Part shown: in pieces, positions 34,408 through 43,473 of the stretch | How the letters are laid out: the number at the start of each line of letters is the position of its first letter | Numbering within the stretch: position 1 is the first letter of the stretch | Assembly: GCA_945874665.1 (NCBI GenBank) | Contig: CAMCHJ010000006.1 | Location: 44,351-108,350 of the forward strand | Length of the DNA: 64,000 nt | Direction of reading: 5' to 3' | From: Chitinophaga pinensis | Lineage (GTDB): Bacteria; Bacteroidota; Bacteroidia; UBA7662 | Position numbers and translations under genes: made by a program | The notes under the pieces: generated by a model | What the model saw: only the letters and a program-made list of their open reading frames with translations | The model's database searches: none | What the model was told of the DNA's origin: nothing

Positions 34408-35801
34408 TGAAAAAAGTAAGCCTTCTTTTTGTTTTTATTTTGGTGTTGCAAACTGTTGGCGCCCAAGATTCGGCCAAAGTACTCAATGCACGGGCCTATT
34501 TAGACTTGGTAATGCGCAATCATCCGCAGGTACGGCAGAGCCAAATTGCTGTAGAACGCGGCAAAGCCCAACTGCGCAAAGCCCGTGGTGCTTTTGACCC
34601 CAGCTTAGAAGGCAGCTGGAGCGAAAAGGTATTTGACGGCACCAATTATTACGATTTGCAGGATTACGGTCTCAAAATACCAACTTGGTTTGGTGTAGAA
34701 GGCTTTGTGGGCTATAACCGCAACAGTGGCACCTACTTTAATCCCGAAAACCGCACCCCTGCCGACGGACAGTGGCAAGCGGGTGTGAGTGTACCTTTGG
34801 GGCAGGGTTTGTGGGTAGATAAACGTAGAACTGTTTTGCGACAAGCACAAGTAATGCGCGATGCCAGTTTTGTAGAGCAAGAGCAAGTTGTGAACGACTT
34901 GTTGTTGCAAGCCGGCAGGGTATATTGGAATTGGCAGCAACAATTTCGCGAGTATGTCGCCTTTTTAGAGGCTGAAATCATTGCAGAAGAGGTTTTTGAA
35001 GCTGTAAAAATGGCGTATTTATACGGAGACCGCGCGGCCATTGACACCCTAGAAGCCAACATCCAGCGTCAAAATTGGGTGCAAATGCGGTTAGAAAGCT
35101 ATCTAAAATTTCAGACCGCAGGCTTTGAACTCGAGACCTTTTTATGGGATCAACAGGGCCGACCGCTCGAATTGAGTGCTGCCACCCAGCCCGACACCAG
35201 TGTAGGTGGCGCGGGTTTACCCTTTACGCAACCAGTGCAGCCCTTAACAGCAGCCTTGAACAATCCCGCCTACCGATTAATTGATTACCGCCGCCAACAA
35301 CTCAAATACGAAGCACGCTGGCAGGCTGAACGCCTCAAACCCGATGTGCGAGTGAAGCTGTATGCCTTGAACGAGCCTGTGAACGTTCAAAATTTGCCAT
35401 TTCAAGGGCAGCGGGTAGGTTTAGATTTTAAGTTTCCGTTATTTATCAGAGATGCTCGTGGCAGTTTGCGCTTGGTAAAACTGCAGCAAGAGACTTTGGC
35501 ACTCGATCAGTCACAGCGCGAGCTATCGCTCACCAATCAATTAGCTGCGTTGCAACTCGAATACGATCAATTAGTGAGCCTCATTGCCACCCAATTTACC
35601 CAAGTAGAAAACCTGAAATCGATGCTTGAAGCCGAAAAAATGAGGTTTAAGCAAGGCGAAAGCTCCATTTTCATCATCAACCAGCGAGAAGCCCAATTGG
35701 TAAACGGCAAGCTCAAGTTCATACAGCTGCAAAACCGTATGCAGGTAAATTTATTGAGGCAGTTACACCTCACTGGCTCCTTGCTGCAGGTGCCAAATTA
35801 A
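34404..35801 (+). CDS. TolC-family outer membrane channel
   Basis: Outer membrane exit duct for the ABC-HlyD pair. The 465-residue protein has a signal peptide (MKKVSLLFVFILVLQTVGAQ) and the helical-barrel pattern of two repeats. NARAYLDLVMRNHPQVRQSQ opens the first, and the second half carries FKFPLFIRDARGSLRLVKLQ and a long coiled coil to about residue 440. SSIFIINQREAQLVNGKLKF is typical of the last helix. It completes the operon TetR-ABC-HlyD-TolC. The exported substrate is unknown: no small secreted protein gene is beside it. Confidence 0.9.
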   Translation: MMKKVSLLFVFILVLQTVGAQDSAKVLNARAYLDLVMRNHPQVRQSQIAVERGKAQLRKARGAFDPSLEGSWSEKVFDGTNYYDLQDYGLKIPTWFGVEGFVGYNRNSGTYFNPENRTPADGQWQAGVSVPLGQGLWVDKRRTVLRQAQVMRDASFVEQEQVVNDLLLQAGRVYWNWQQQFREYVAFLEAEIIAEEVFEAVKMAYLYGDRAAIDTLEANIQRQNWVQMRLESYLKFQTAGFELETFLWDQQGRPLELSAATQPDTSVGGAGLPFTQPVQPLTAALNNPAYRLIDYRRQQLKYEARWQAERLKPDVRVKLYALNEPVNVQNLPFQGQRVGLDFKFPLFIRDARGSLRLVKLQQETLALDQSQRELSLTNQLAALQLEYDQLVSLIATQFTQVENLKSMLEAEKMRFKQGESSIFIINQREAQLVNGKLKFIQLQNRMQVNLLRQLHLTGSLLQVPN

Positions 35802-35803
35802 GC

Positions 35804-36259
35804 TTAACGCGCGGTTAAAGTCATTTTTGCGGAGCGGCTCACCCCATCTCCTAGCGGCAAAAAGTCGATGTACCAGTCCATGCGCCCTTCCTCCAAACGC
35901 TGCACTTCCACTTCATAATACGGCGTACCGGCGATCGATAGCCAGCGTTTATCTTGGTTATAACTGAGCGTCCAACGGCTGTTGGTGCTCACAGGCTCGT
36001 TACTGTTGCACCGCAATTCGCCCCGGTGATGGGTATAAATGCCATTGGCATCAAAAGTGTAAAAATCATCGCGGGCGCAAGCCTCAGTAGCCAACAGCAA
36101 ATTGGTAATAAGCACTGAATCTTGTGGATGCAGCCAGCCAGGCTCAACGGTAAAAGCCGTAACCTGCCACTGTCGATCTATCAATAACTGCTCATCTTGT
36201 CGAACCGTATTTTTGGTACAGCCCAGCAACAACAAAACGAACAAGCCCACATATTTCAT
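35804..36259 (-). CDS. Hypothetical lipoprotein, possibly lipocalin-like
   Basis: A 151-residue lipoprotein with a short signal peptide and lipobox LLLGC (Cys at residue 14). The mature part reads like a small beta-barrel of the lipocalin-like type common in Bacteroidota lipoproteins: IDRQWQVTAFTVEPGW, CARDDFYTFDANGIYTHHRG and SRWTLSYNQDKRWLSI. No function can be given. It is convergent with the tolC gene, 2 nt apart, and a -7 box lies so close to its ATG that the message may be leaderless. Confidence 0.7.
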   Translation of the reverse strand: MKYVGLFVLLLLGCTKNTVRQDEQLLIDRQWQVTAFTVEPGWLHPQDSVLITNLLLATEACARDDFYTFDANGIYTHHRGELRCNSNEPVSTNSRWTLSYNQDKRWLSIAGTPYYEVEVQRLEEGRMDWYIDFLPLGDGVSRSAKMTLTAR

Positions 36260-36263
36260 CTCA

Positions 36264-36271
36264 CAAAGATA
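36264..36271 (-). promoter_or_regulatory. -7 box of the hypothetical lipoprotein gene
   Basis: On the minus strand TATCTTTG (36271-36264) matches the consensus and ends 5 nt before the ATG at 36259. Transcription would start at about the A of the ATG, suggesting a leaderless message. Confidence 0.5.
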
Positions 36272-36397
36272 CAGCCCCTCAAGCTATTAGCAGGTAGTTA
36301 GGTTGTAAAAACAGTATTTGTTCATAAAATCACTGCTTTTACTTTTTCAGATGGGGGGCTTTGCGCGTATCTTTACTTTTTGAAAACAGTAAAATAG

Positions 36398-37186
36398 ATG
36401 TCTTCGCTTCTAGGAAAATACGTGGTCATTACCGGTGCCAGTTCGGGCATTGGGGAAGCCCTAGCGCTTGATGCCGCCAGCAAAGGTGCTCGTTTGATTT
36501 TAGCTGCCCGGCGGCTGGAAGCGTTAGAGCGGGTAAAAAAAGTCTGCTTGCAGCAAACCGACTGGTGCGAAGTGGTAGCACTCGATTTATCGCAAGAAGC
36601 CTCCGTGGCCACGGCTGCCGCCACCATTCGGCAATTGACACCACACATTGATGTCTTGGTAAACAATGCTGGGATAAGTCAGCGGGCCCGTGCCTCCCAA
36701 GCCAGTTTTGAAAGTGAAAAACAGATCATGCAGGTTAATTTTTTTGGACCTGTGTACCTCACCAAGCTCCTCTTCCCCCTTTTGGCACCGCAGGCGGGCA
36801 TCATCATAACCAGCAGTGTAGTGGGGTTATTTGGTTTCCCTACTCGATCTACCTATTCGGCCTCCAAGCACGCTTTACATGGCTATTTTAACACCATGGC
36901 GATTGAGGAACGGGAGCGCTTAAAAATCACCATAGCTTGTCCGGGCCGCATCAATACCCCCATCTCCTTCAGCGCGGTAACGGGCGAGGGCAAGGCACAC
37001 GGTCAAATGGACCAAGGCCAAGCAAATGGCATAGCTGCCGATGTATGTGCCCGCAAAATTTGGTCGGCCTACCATGCCCGCAAGCCGCTCGTACTTGTGG
37101 CCAAGGGCGAAAAACTACTTTATTGGTTCAGCAAATACATTCCACCTCTTTATAGATACATCAGTAGCAAAGTAAGTCCTTTATGA
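36398..37186 (+). CDS. SDR family oxidoreductase
   Basis: A 262-residue classical short-chain dehydrogenase. GASSGIGEALALDAASKGAR is the dinucleotide motif (about residue 14), VNNAGIS is conserved near residue 88, and YSASKHALHGYFNTM holds the catalytic YxxxK (about residue 150), with the preceding SSVVGLFGFP providing the Ser. The C-terminus (PPLYRYISSKVSPL) may associate with the membrane, as in DHRS7-like proteins. A box TATCTTTA lies at 36368-36375. Its stop overlaps the next gene by 4 nt (ATGA), so SDR and VOC protein are made together. Confidence 0.88.
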   Translation: MSSLLGKYVVITGASSGIGEALALDAASKGARLILAARRLEALERVKKVCLQQTDWCEVVALDLSQEASVATAAATIRQLTPHIDVLVNNAGISQRARASQASFESEKQIMQVNFFGPVYLTKLLFPLLAPQAGIIITSSVVGLFGFPTRSTYSASKHALHGYFNTMAIEERERLKITIACPGRINTPISFSAVTGEGKAHGQMDQGQANGIAADVCARKIWSAYHARKPLVLVAKGEKLLYWFSKYIPPLYRYISSKVSPL

Positions 37187-38241
37187 ACACCCTCCCCCTG
37201 CTCACCGGCATCCAGCAAATTGGTATTGGCATTCCCGATGTAGACACTGCCTGGAAATGGTATCGCTCTGCTTTCGACATGAATGTTGCAATTTTTGATG
37301 ATGCGGCAGAAGCCCCGCTCATGACCCGTTACACCAACGGCATTGTTGAAAAAAGAAGGGCAGCTTTGGCTTTGAACATGGCTGGTGGTGGTGGTTTCGA
37401 AATTTGGCAATACACCAGCAAGGAGCCTGTGCCCGTAGGTTTCGATATACGCATTGGCGATTTGGGTATTTATGCTGCCAAGATGAAGAGTCGCAATGTA
37501 CCCGCACAGCATGAACAGCTCAAAGCCAAGGGTTTTCGAGTAAGTCAGCTACACACCAATTCACTGGGCGAGCGCTGCTTTTGGCTGGTAGATCCTTGGG
37601 GCAATACATTTCAGGTAATTGAGGGTCAAAGCTGGTTTAAGGCCGGCAAAGGCGGCTTGACTGGTGGCGTGAGCGGCGCCGTAATTGGCGTGAGCGACAT
37701 GAATACTGCCATGAAATTTTACATGCATGTACTCGGGTTGCGCGAGGTAGTGCTCGATAAAACAGGCGTTTTTGCCGATTTACCCGAGCAAACCGAAGTA
37801 CGGCGCGTGATTTTACGCAAGCAGGCAGAGCGTTACGGGGCCTTTAGCAAATTGCTTGGCAATGTACGCATAGAGCTCATCCAGCGCATGGACGGCACCG
37901 GTCAGAAGATTTTTGAAGGCCGCAGTTGGGGCGATCGGGGTTTTATTCACCTTTGCTTTGACACCCTCGACATGGATGCCTTGAAACTCAAGGCTGCCAA
38001 ACTGGGCGTTGAATTTACCGTTGATAGCGGTGATACCTTTGCAATGGGAGAAGCCGGCGGTAGGTTTGCCTACATGGAAGACCCTGATGGGACATTGATT
38101 GAACTAGTAGAAACGCACAAAGTACCTGTTCTTAAAAAATACGGCCTTTATTTCAATCTTAAAAAACGAGGCATTTACAAAACCCTGCCTGATTGGATGC
38201 TGAATTTATTAAGCCTGAACAAAATCAAAGACAAAGCCTAA
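37183..38241 (+). CDS. VOC (glyoxalase/dioxygenase) superfamily protein
   Basis: A 352-residue protein with two vicinal-oxygen-chelate modules. The first begins QQIGIGIPDVDTAWKWYRSA, the second GAVIGVSDMNTAMKFYMHVL (about residue 162) and ends FAYMEDPDGTLIELVETHKV. The lysine- and arginine-rich C-terminal tail (about 35 residues) may bind a membrane or partner. Glu in LIELVE and a His in FIHLCFDTLD could be metal ligands. The substrate is unknown; coupling to an SDR suggests a joint pathway. It is convergent with the acyltransferase gene. Confidence 0.82.
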   Translation: MNTLPLLTGIQQIGIGIPDVDTAWKWYRSAFDMNVAIFDDAAEAPLMTRYTNGIVEKRRAALALNMAGGGGFEIWQYTSKEPVPVGFDIRIGDLGIYAAKMKSRNVPAQHEQLKAKGFRVSQLHTNSLGERCFWLVDPWGNTFQVIEGQSWFKAGKGGLTGGVSGAVIGVSDMNTAMKFYMHVLGLREVVLDKTGVFADLPEQTEVRRVILRKQAERYGAFSKLLGNVRIELIQRMDGTGQKIFEGRSWGDRGFIHLCFDTLDMDALKLKAAKLGVEFTVDSGDTFAMGEAGGRFAYMEDPDGTLIELVETHKVPVLKKYGLYFNLKKRGIYKTLPDWMLNLLSLNKIKDKA

Positions 38242-38247
38242 GTGCTT

Positions 38248-39180
38248 TTATCTCCCCAAATAGGCTAACAAGGGCCAAAGCAGGGCTCCTAGCCACAAGT
38301 ACGGTAGCCCAACAATCGCCAGCATACTCGCAATCACCAATAAAAATACGGGGTAGCTCAACATCAGCATGCCAAAAAGTACCGCATCGTAGTGCACAGT
38401 TTGGCCGGTGGCGCGGGCAGCGAGGCTTTTCAAATAAGGATAATAAGGCCAATGCAGGAGTTTAGCCAAACCACGCAACAGGGATTTAAAGTTGGAACGA
38501 ATTTGTGGCAGGCTGAATTGCGCCAATGCGGTGGCAGCGCTGTTGGCTTCAATCACAAGAGGTTGCAAATGGCTAAACAAGCGCGCATTAAACTCGTGGT
38601 AAAAGCGGGCTTCCGTGGTGTTTTCGAGTAGGTCGGTATACTGCATTGGGGCTCCAACACGTATTTCGCACTGTTTACCTGGCCCTCTGAAATGCTCATA
38701 ATTAACCCCTGTAGGAATGATCTCCAGCATTTGGTTTTGTTCATGTGCCTGCCATACCATACGTGCTGTGCCTTTAAGAAGTGGCTTGAGGTGCCAGTCA
38801 TTTTCGCACAGTCCTTCCGAAAATATCATCACCGATCCTTGTTCCTTCCAGATTTGCTGACAGCGGCCAAAAGTATCGTAATTCGATTTGAGGTTGTTGC
38901 GCCCCTCCCTTTCTCTCCAAACCGGGAGTATGTAAAAGTAGGACATCAAGAAGTTACCAATTTTACCCTTTAAGGCATCTCCCCTCGCCAAAAAATAGGT
39001 AGGAAAAGGCAACTGGGTTGCTAAAAGAATGGGGTCGAGGAATGAATTGTGGTGATTTACTGCAAAAAGACGTGCTTTTGGCTCAGGCGACCACTGCCCG
39101 CGCTTTTTATCGATCTTAAAATGTCGAAAATAAAGGTGGCGCGTGAGCAGTACGAGGGCATACACTAAATTATACAGCAT
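38248..39180 (-). CDS. 1-acyl-sn-glycerol-3-phosphate acyltransferase-like protein
   Basis: A 310-residue PlsC-family enzyme that transfers an acyl chain to a lysophospholipid or related acceptor. NHHNSFLDPI near residue 42 is the HX4D catalytic motif. MIFSEGLCENDWHLKPL is the second block, in place of the usual EGTR, and TGVNYEH a third. The C-terminus has two hydrophobic segments (about residues 250-305), so it is membrane-bound. It may remodel phospholipids or acylate other lipids. It is convergent with the VOC gene and divergent from crp. Confidence 0.85.
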   Translation of the reverse strand: MLYNLVYALVLLTRHLYFRHFKIDKKRGQWSPEPKARLFAVNHHNSFLDPILLATQLPFPTYFLARGDALKGKIGNFLMSYFYILPVWREREGRNNLKSNYDTFGRCQQIWKEQGSVMIFSEGLCENDWHLKPLLKGTARMVWQAHEQNQMLEIIPTGVNYEHFRGPGKQCEIRVGAPMQYTDLLENTTEARFYHEFNARLFSHLQPLVIEANSAATALAQFSLPQIRSNFKSLLRGLAKLLHWPYYPYLKSLAARATGQTVHYDAVLFGMLMLSYPVFLLVIASMLAIVGLPYLWLGALLWPLLAYLGR

Positions 39181-39508
39181 GACAGGCGACGGGGGAAGTG
39201 GTTTAATGCAAAAGTAGAGAAAAGAATGGTTGATTTAAACATACAATCAGCAAGCTGAACCTACCTAAAGACGTCTTTTCAATAGGTATAGACGTTTATC
39301 AAAAAGCGCTATTGCCTCTATTTGTTTCCATGCATTCCATCTGTAATACAAGGCAGCTTCCCTCGTAAATACACAGCTTCGCACCAGCTATGCCGAGTTA
39401 TTGGATAAAGTTCGGGTTTAGGCAAACATAACCATTCAATACTACCTGCTCTTCGCTTATGTCTTCGATAATGCTGAACTTTTAAAATAAAAATTCCGTA
39501 TTTTTCGG
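39181..39508. other. Divergent gap with regulatory potential only
   Basis: The gap between the acyltransferase gene and the Crp/Fnr gene holds no gene that I can support. On the minus strand TACTTTTG (39216-39209) is an exact -7 box for the acyltransferase gene. On the plus strand TATTTTTC (39498-39505) is a weak box just before the Crp/Fnr ATG. Confidence 0.45.
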
Positions 39509-40153
39509 ATGATGGAACAGTTTCACCGCATTTTCCCGCAGCTTGAAAAGGCTGTGGTAGATAAACTAATCAGCAACGGCCAGCGAAAGACATTTGCAGC
39601 TGGAACTATATTGATGGACAGTGGCCAATACATTAAAAATACCATGATCATTTTAAAAGGTCGGGTCAAGGTTTATCGGCAAGATGAGGAAGGACAGGAT
39701 TATTTTTTATATTTTTTAGAAGCGGGACAAGCCTGTGCGCTGTCGATGATTTGTGCCATTAGGCAGGAAACCAGCGGCTTAATGGCCATTGCAGATGAAG
39801 AAACCGAGGTGTTAATTGTGTCGCTGAGTGTGATGGACGATTTGATGCTACACCACCGATCATGGTACCAATTTGTGCTGCAGTCTTATCGGCAGCGCTT
39901 TGAGGAGGTGCTGGAAGCGTTAGACCAAGTAGCATTTAAGAGCATGGACGAGCGATTGGTATTTTACCTCAAAAAGCAGCAAAACAGCCTCAAAAGCAAG
40001 CTCATCAACCACACCCACGAAGAAATTGCCCGCGATTTGGGCAGCTCACGAGTGGTGATTTCGCGCTTGTTGAAGGCCCTCGAAAACAAAGGACATGTAA
40101 AACTGCACCGCAACCAGATAGAAATTGTGCAATTAAATTTATTGATGCAGTAA
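39509..40153 (+). CDS. Crp/Fnr family transcriptional regulator
   Basis: A 214-residue regulator with an N-terminal cyclic-nucleotide-binding-like fold (residues about 15-120; TFAAGTILMDSGQYIKNTMI and FYFLEAGQACALS-type strands) and a C-terminal winged helix (about residues 150-210). The helix-turn-helix reads EEIARDLGSSRVVISRLLKA. There is no Fnr-type Cys cluster, so oxygen sensing by Fe-S is unlikely; the cAMP-binding residues are not clear. It precedes a rhodanese-thioredoxin-rhodanese set by about 80 nt, and in other Bacteroidota such regulators sit beside sulfur and redox genes. Confidence 0.88.
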   Translation: MMEQFHRIFPQLEKAVVDKLISNGQRKTFAAGTILMDSGQYIKNTMIILKGRVKVYRQDEEGQDYFLYFLEAGQACALSMICAIRQETSGLMAIADEETEVLIVSLSVMDDLMLHHRSWYQFVLQSYRQRFEEVLEALDQVAFKSMDERLVFYLKKQQNSLKSKLINHTHEEIARDLGSSRVVISRLLKALENKGHVKLHRNQIEIVQLNLLMQ

Positions 40154-40230
40154 ATGTAACTTAGGTGACCGAGCGCGCAGCATCCAATGTGCACCTTTGT
40201 ACATACGCTGGAATAAGCCAGTAACCCGTT

Positions 40231-40560
40231 ATGTTCGATTTCATTAAAAATCTCTTCAAAAAAAATTACGAAAGTTTGTCGGCCGCCGATTTTAAAGCCG
40301 GTTTAGCCGCCGACGCCAAAGCCGTACTCATTGACGTGCGCAGTTCAGGCGAATTTGCTAACGACAAAATCAAAGGCGCTAAAAACATCAACGTGAGTTC
40401 GGCTGATTTTGGTAAAAAAATTGCTGCGCTCGATAGCAATAAAACCTATTATGTTTATTGTCGTTCGGGTGCGCGTTCAGGCATGGCTTGCAGTCAAATG
40501 GCCGCGCAAGGCTTGCAGGTTTATAACCTCAGCGGCGGCATTATGAACTGGCCTTATTGA
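40231..40560 (+). CDS. Rhodanese-like sulfurtransferase, single domain
   Basis: A 109-residue cytoplasmic rhodanese. SAADFKAGLAADAKAVLIDV opens the domain and [12 protein letters not shown] contains the active-site Cys at residue 77, which carries a persulfide. The loop CRSGARS is of the GlpE/PspE type. It is the first of three redox/sulfur genes downstream of crp/fnr: rhodanese, thioredoxin and a second rhodanese. Transfer of sulfane sulfur to thiols such as thioredoxin is the likely role. Confidence 0.9.
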   Translation: MFDFIKNLFKKNYESLSAADFKAGLAADAKAVLIDVRSSGEFANDKIKGAKNINVSSADFGKKIAALDSNKTYYVYCRSGARSGMACSQMAAQGLQVYNLSGGIMNWPY

Positions 40561-40656
40561 GCGAAAAGAACGAATGTGCACTGGGAATACCAGGTTTCGA
40601 CAGGCGCAACCACCTGTGTTGGAATGGTACCATGAGCTGACCTTATTAAATCAAAA

Positions 40657-40974
40657 ATGAGCAACAAACCTAGTTTTAACGACATTATCCAAGGAGATGT
40701 ACCTGTTTTGGTCGATTTTTCGGCCGAATGGTGTGGTCCTTGCAAAACCTTGGCCCCTATCTTAGTGGAGCTCAGTCGCAGTTTAGGTGAAAAAGTAAAA
40801 ATCATCAAAATTGATGTGGATCGCAATCCACAACCTGCGCAGGCTTTTCGCATTACAGGCGTTCCTACCCTTATTTTATTTCACCGAGGCAAGCAGCTTT
40901 GGCGGCAGTCAGGTGTAGTACCAGCGCATCAACTCAAACAAATCATTAACCAACATTTACCCCAAATCACATGA
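40657..40974 (+). CDS. trxA: Thioredoxin
   Basis: A 105-residue thioredoxin with the active site WCGPC at residues 25-29, the cis-Pro in [10 protein letters not shown] and the family's [20 protein letters not shown] segment. It lacks a signal peptide and so acts in the cytoplasm. Its stop overlaps the start of the next rhodanese gene by 4 nt (ATGA). It may reduce the persulfide carried by the neighbouring rhodaneses; this pairing is inferred from the gene order. It is probably not the only thioredoxin of the genome. Confidence 0.92.
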   Translation: MSNKPSFNDIIQGDVPVLVDFSAEWCGPCKTLAPILVELSRSLGEKVKIIKIDVDRNPQPAQAFRITGVPTLILFHRGKQLWRQSGVVPAHQLKQIINQHLPQIT

Positions 40975-41459
40975 TAAATTCAATTTTGGCCGGTTTACTC
41001 GGCGCAGGTGGCGGCTTTGCTTACTGGAAACTCATTGGTTGCCGAAATGGCAGCTGCGCCATTGGCGCGAACAAGTACATGAGTATGTTTATGGGCGCCT
41101 TGCTTGGCCTCACCTTGGCGGGAGAGTTGGTTCATGCCCAGCAACCCACATTGCGTAACATTGACAACGCCACATTTACCACAGAAATGAAAGCCAAAAA
41201 CGTGGTAATCATCGATATGCGCACGCCTGCAGAAGTAAAATCTGGGATGATTCCCGGTGCCATCAACCTCGATGTATACGACCCCGAGTTCAAGACCAAG
41301 TTGCAAAAGCTCGATAAAGGCAAAAAATACATGGTTTACTGTCGCTCCGGCGCCCGCTCCACCAATGGTGGCAATGTGATGCTGCAAATGGGCTTCAAAG
41401 AAGTGGCGAACCTGAACCGCGGCATGATGGGCTGGGACGGGCCGGTGCAAAAGCCGTAA
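40971..41459 (+). CDS. DUF6132-like membrane segment fused to a rhodanese domain
   Basis: A 162-residue protein in two parts. Residues 1-55 form a hydrophobic region ([20 protein letters not shown], then [20 protein letters not shown]) that resembles the small DUF6132 proteins found with sulfur genes. Residues 60-160 are a rhodanese with [14 protein letters not shown], Cys at residue 124. A sequence ending GELVHAQQP near residue 60 could be cut as a signal peptide, leaving the rhodanese in the periplasm. It is coupled to trxA. A terminator follows. Confidence 0.8.
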   Translation: MINSILAGLLGAGGGFAYWKLIGCRNGSCAIGANKYMSMFMGALLGLTLAGELVHAQQPTLRNIDNATFTTEMKAKNVVIIDMRTPAEVKSGMIPGAINLDVYDPEFKTKLQKLDKGKKYMVYCRSGARSTNGGNVMLQMGFKEVANLNRGMMGWDGPVQKP

Positions 41460-41478
41460 CCATTCCAAACTAAATTAG

Positions 41479-41511
41479 AGCGGGTGTGATAGTAAATCTA
41501 CCCGCTTTTTT
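41479..41511 (+). terminator. Intrinsic terminator after the rhodanese operon
   Basis: A 7-bp GC-rich stem AGCGGGT/ACCCGCT (41479-41485 with 41500-41506) and a 14-nt loop are followed by a T-run to 41511. Confidence 0.85.
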
Positions 41512-41517
41512 ATGCGC

Positions 41518-42072
41518 TTACAATTCGAATTCGTGCACTTCGCCGGCTTTCATTTGCTGCAGGCTGTAGGGCCCGAAGCGCATGCGCAGTAGCCGGAGCG
41601 TAGGGAAGCCGATGGCGGCTGTCATGCGGCGGACTTGGCGGTTTTTGCCTTCGCGGATAGTGATGGCGATCCAGGTAGTAGGGATACTCGCTCGGAAACG
41701 AATGGGCGGATCGCGTTCAGGGACCGTAGGCTGTGGGTCGAGCAGCTCCACTTGTGCTGGTAAAGTACGGTGGTCCTTTTGATTGATGCGCAAGTTAATA
41801 CCCCGGCGAAGCGGTTCTAAATCTTGGTCAACTGGACTGCCTTCGACCTGTACCCAATATGTTTTTTCGGTGCCATCCCCCAGCAATTGTGCGTTCATAC
41901 GCGGGTCGTTGGTAAGCAGCAGCAGCCCTTCGCTGTCTTCATCTAACCTCCCAACCGGATACACATCCTTCGGGAAATTAAACAAACTGCCAAGTCCTTT
42001 TTTGCCGGGCACAGGCGTGGTAAACTGACTTAAAACGCCAAAAGGCTTGTGGAGGAGGTAATAACGGTACAT
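41518..42072 (-). CDS. rluE: RsuA/RluE-family pseudouridine synthase
   Basis: A 184-residue synthase of the RsuA/RluB/E/F group. The catalytic Asp is in VGRLDEDSEGLLLLTND (about residue 43), and YYLLHKPFGVLSQFT, EKTYWVQVEGSP and EGKNRQVRRMTAAIGFPTLR are the other family blocks. It has no S4 domain, and its size and lack of that domain match RluE, which modifies 23S rRNA U2457 in E. coli; that exact site is an extrapolation. Its start is 17 nt downstream of the terminator of the porin gene, so it probably has its own promoter. Confidence 0.88.
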   Translation of the reverse strand: MYRYYLLHKPFGVLSQFTTPVPGKKGLGSLFNFPKDVYPVGRLDEDSEGLLLLTNDPRMNAQLLGDGTEKTYWVQVEGSPVDQDLEPLRRGINLRINQKDHRTLPAQVELLDPQPTVPERDPPIRFRASIPTTWIAITIREGKNRQVRRMTAAIGFPTLRLLRMRFGPYSLQQMKAGEVHEFEL

Positions 42073-42088
42073 AAACTGTAAAGTACGT

Positions 42089-42122
42089 AAAAAAGGGATG
42101 CATCCTGCGACACATCCCTCTT
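42089..42122 (-). terminator. Intrinsic terminator of the YceI-porin operon
   Basis: On the minus strand the stem AGGGATG/CATCCCT (42119-42113 with 42100-42094) with a 12-nt loop is followed by a run of T (complement of 42094-42089). Confidence 0.85.
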
Positions 42123-42139
42123 ACCTTATTGTTGTTTGA

Positions 42140-43444
42140 TTAAAAACCTACGGCAGCTTCTAGCATGAAGCCATTAAAATTACCGCCAGCAAAACGGTTG
42201 GCAGTGGTGAATCCATTGTAGTTTTGGTTCACATACTCGCCTTTCAACAAAATATTCGGAGTTAAGAACCAACCTGCCCCTACTTGCATGCGATCGATGT
42301 CGATTTCAGTAGCTGCAGCGCCCGCCAAAGTGCCTGTTACTTTGTTGTAACGACCGCCGATAAATACCTGCTCAGACTTTCCAAAGCGGTAAATCAGCTC
42401 GCCAGCGAGTTGTTGTACTGGACGACTATCGATTTCGTTATGTGAACGGCCACTAGCAGTTTCAAAAGTACCGAAAAACTCGAGGCCTCTGTATTTTACA
42501 AACGGATTGATCATGATGGCTGTAACTTGGTCGTTGTAACCAGGGATGAAGTGACCTGAGTAGTGTGGACTTGCAGTGCTTGCTGCTTCATTTTCCATCA
42601 CCAAGTAGTAGCGTGAGCCGGCCCGGTCGCCATCGTAAAGGTAGTTACGTGCTGAGCTAGCAGTGCTGTAGAGCGAGCCGGTAAGCCTCAATCGGAGATC
42701 TTCGTCCATTTGCTTGTCATAACCCGCTTTGAGGTAGAGGGCTGGGGCTTTCGACTTGTTAGGGTCGTTGCTGATGTTAGGACCAGGGGTTACCAAACCT
42801 TTGTTTTCACCTGAAGATACGGCCACCATACCCAACCAGCCTTTGTTTTGGAACACAATTTCGGTACCAATTTGGGTATCGAATGCATCCAATATGATAT
42901 TGCCTACAAAGGGAGAGTACATGCCGTTACCGTTGTCGGCGCGGCGGAACTGGGCATCACCATAGTTCATTTGCATTTGACCTGCACGGATAGTGAGATA
43001 TTGCATGGCGTTGTCGATCAAGGCAGAATTCAAAAATGTGAGCTTATCAAACTGGATAAAACCTGCTTTTACCCATGTTTCAGAATGGTGACGTGAAGAA
43101 AGGTAGGTTACCAAGTTCAAGCGCACACCATCGGCCAGTTGCACATCGATGTTAAAGTTAGCGGTGGCAAGGTTGAAACCTGGGGTGATTTCTTTTAAAC
43201 GGTAAGCGGCATTGGTGTCGGCCACGTTACTGTGACTGATGCCTTGGAAGGTTTGACTAAAGTGACCACCGATACGAACGGCTAGACCTTTAAACGCAAC
43301 GGTGTCTTCTTTTGGCGTTTCAAACACATGAATGCCTTTTTGGTCGTTTGGCCTGAAATATTGAATTTCTGCCTGTTGGGCGAATGCTGGAGCTGAAGCA
43401 GACAAAGCAAAGGCCGCAAACAGCAAATTTGAAAACTTTTTCAT
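42140..43444 (-). CDS. Outer membrane porin-like beta-barrel protein
   Basis: A 434-residue protein with a signal peptide (MKKFSNLLFAAFALSASAPA, cut after AFAQ) and alternating polar/aromatic strands throughout, ending in a Phe (GFMLEAAVGF), the usual barrel signal. QMNYGDAQFRRADNGNG, HSETWVKAGFIQF and EVFIGGRY-like strands resemble the OprO/P-type porins of Bacteroidota. The solute is unknown. It lies 29 nt downstream of the yceI gene and probably shares its transcript. Confidence 0.82.
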   Translation of the reverse strand: MKKFSNLLFAAFALSASAPAFAQQAEIQYFRPNDQKGIHVFETPKEDTVAFKGLAVRIGGHFSQTFQGISHSNVADTNAAYRLKEITPGFNLATANFNIDVQLADGVRLNLVTYLSSRHHSETWVKAGFIQFDKLTFLNSALIDNAMQYLTIRAGQMQMNYGDAQFRRADNGNGMYSPFVGNIILDAFDTQIGTEIVFQNKGWLGMVAVSSGENKGLVTPGPNISNDPNKSKAPALYLKAGYDKQMDEDLRLRLTGSLYSTASSARNYLYDGDRAGSRYYLVMENEAASTASPHYSGHFIPGYNDQVTAIMINPFVKYRGLEFFGTFETASGRSHNEIDSRPVQQLAGELIYRFGKSEQVFIGGRYNKVTGTLAGAAATEIDIDRMQVGAGWFLTPNILLKGEYVNQNYNGFTTANRFAGGNFNGFMLEAAVGF

Positions 43445-43473
43445 AAGGATAGGATTTAGGGGGTTTTGTGGTT

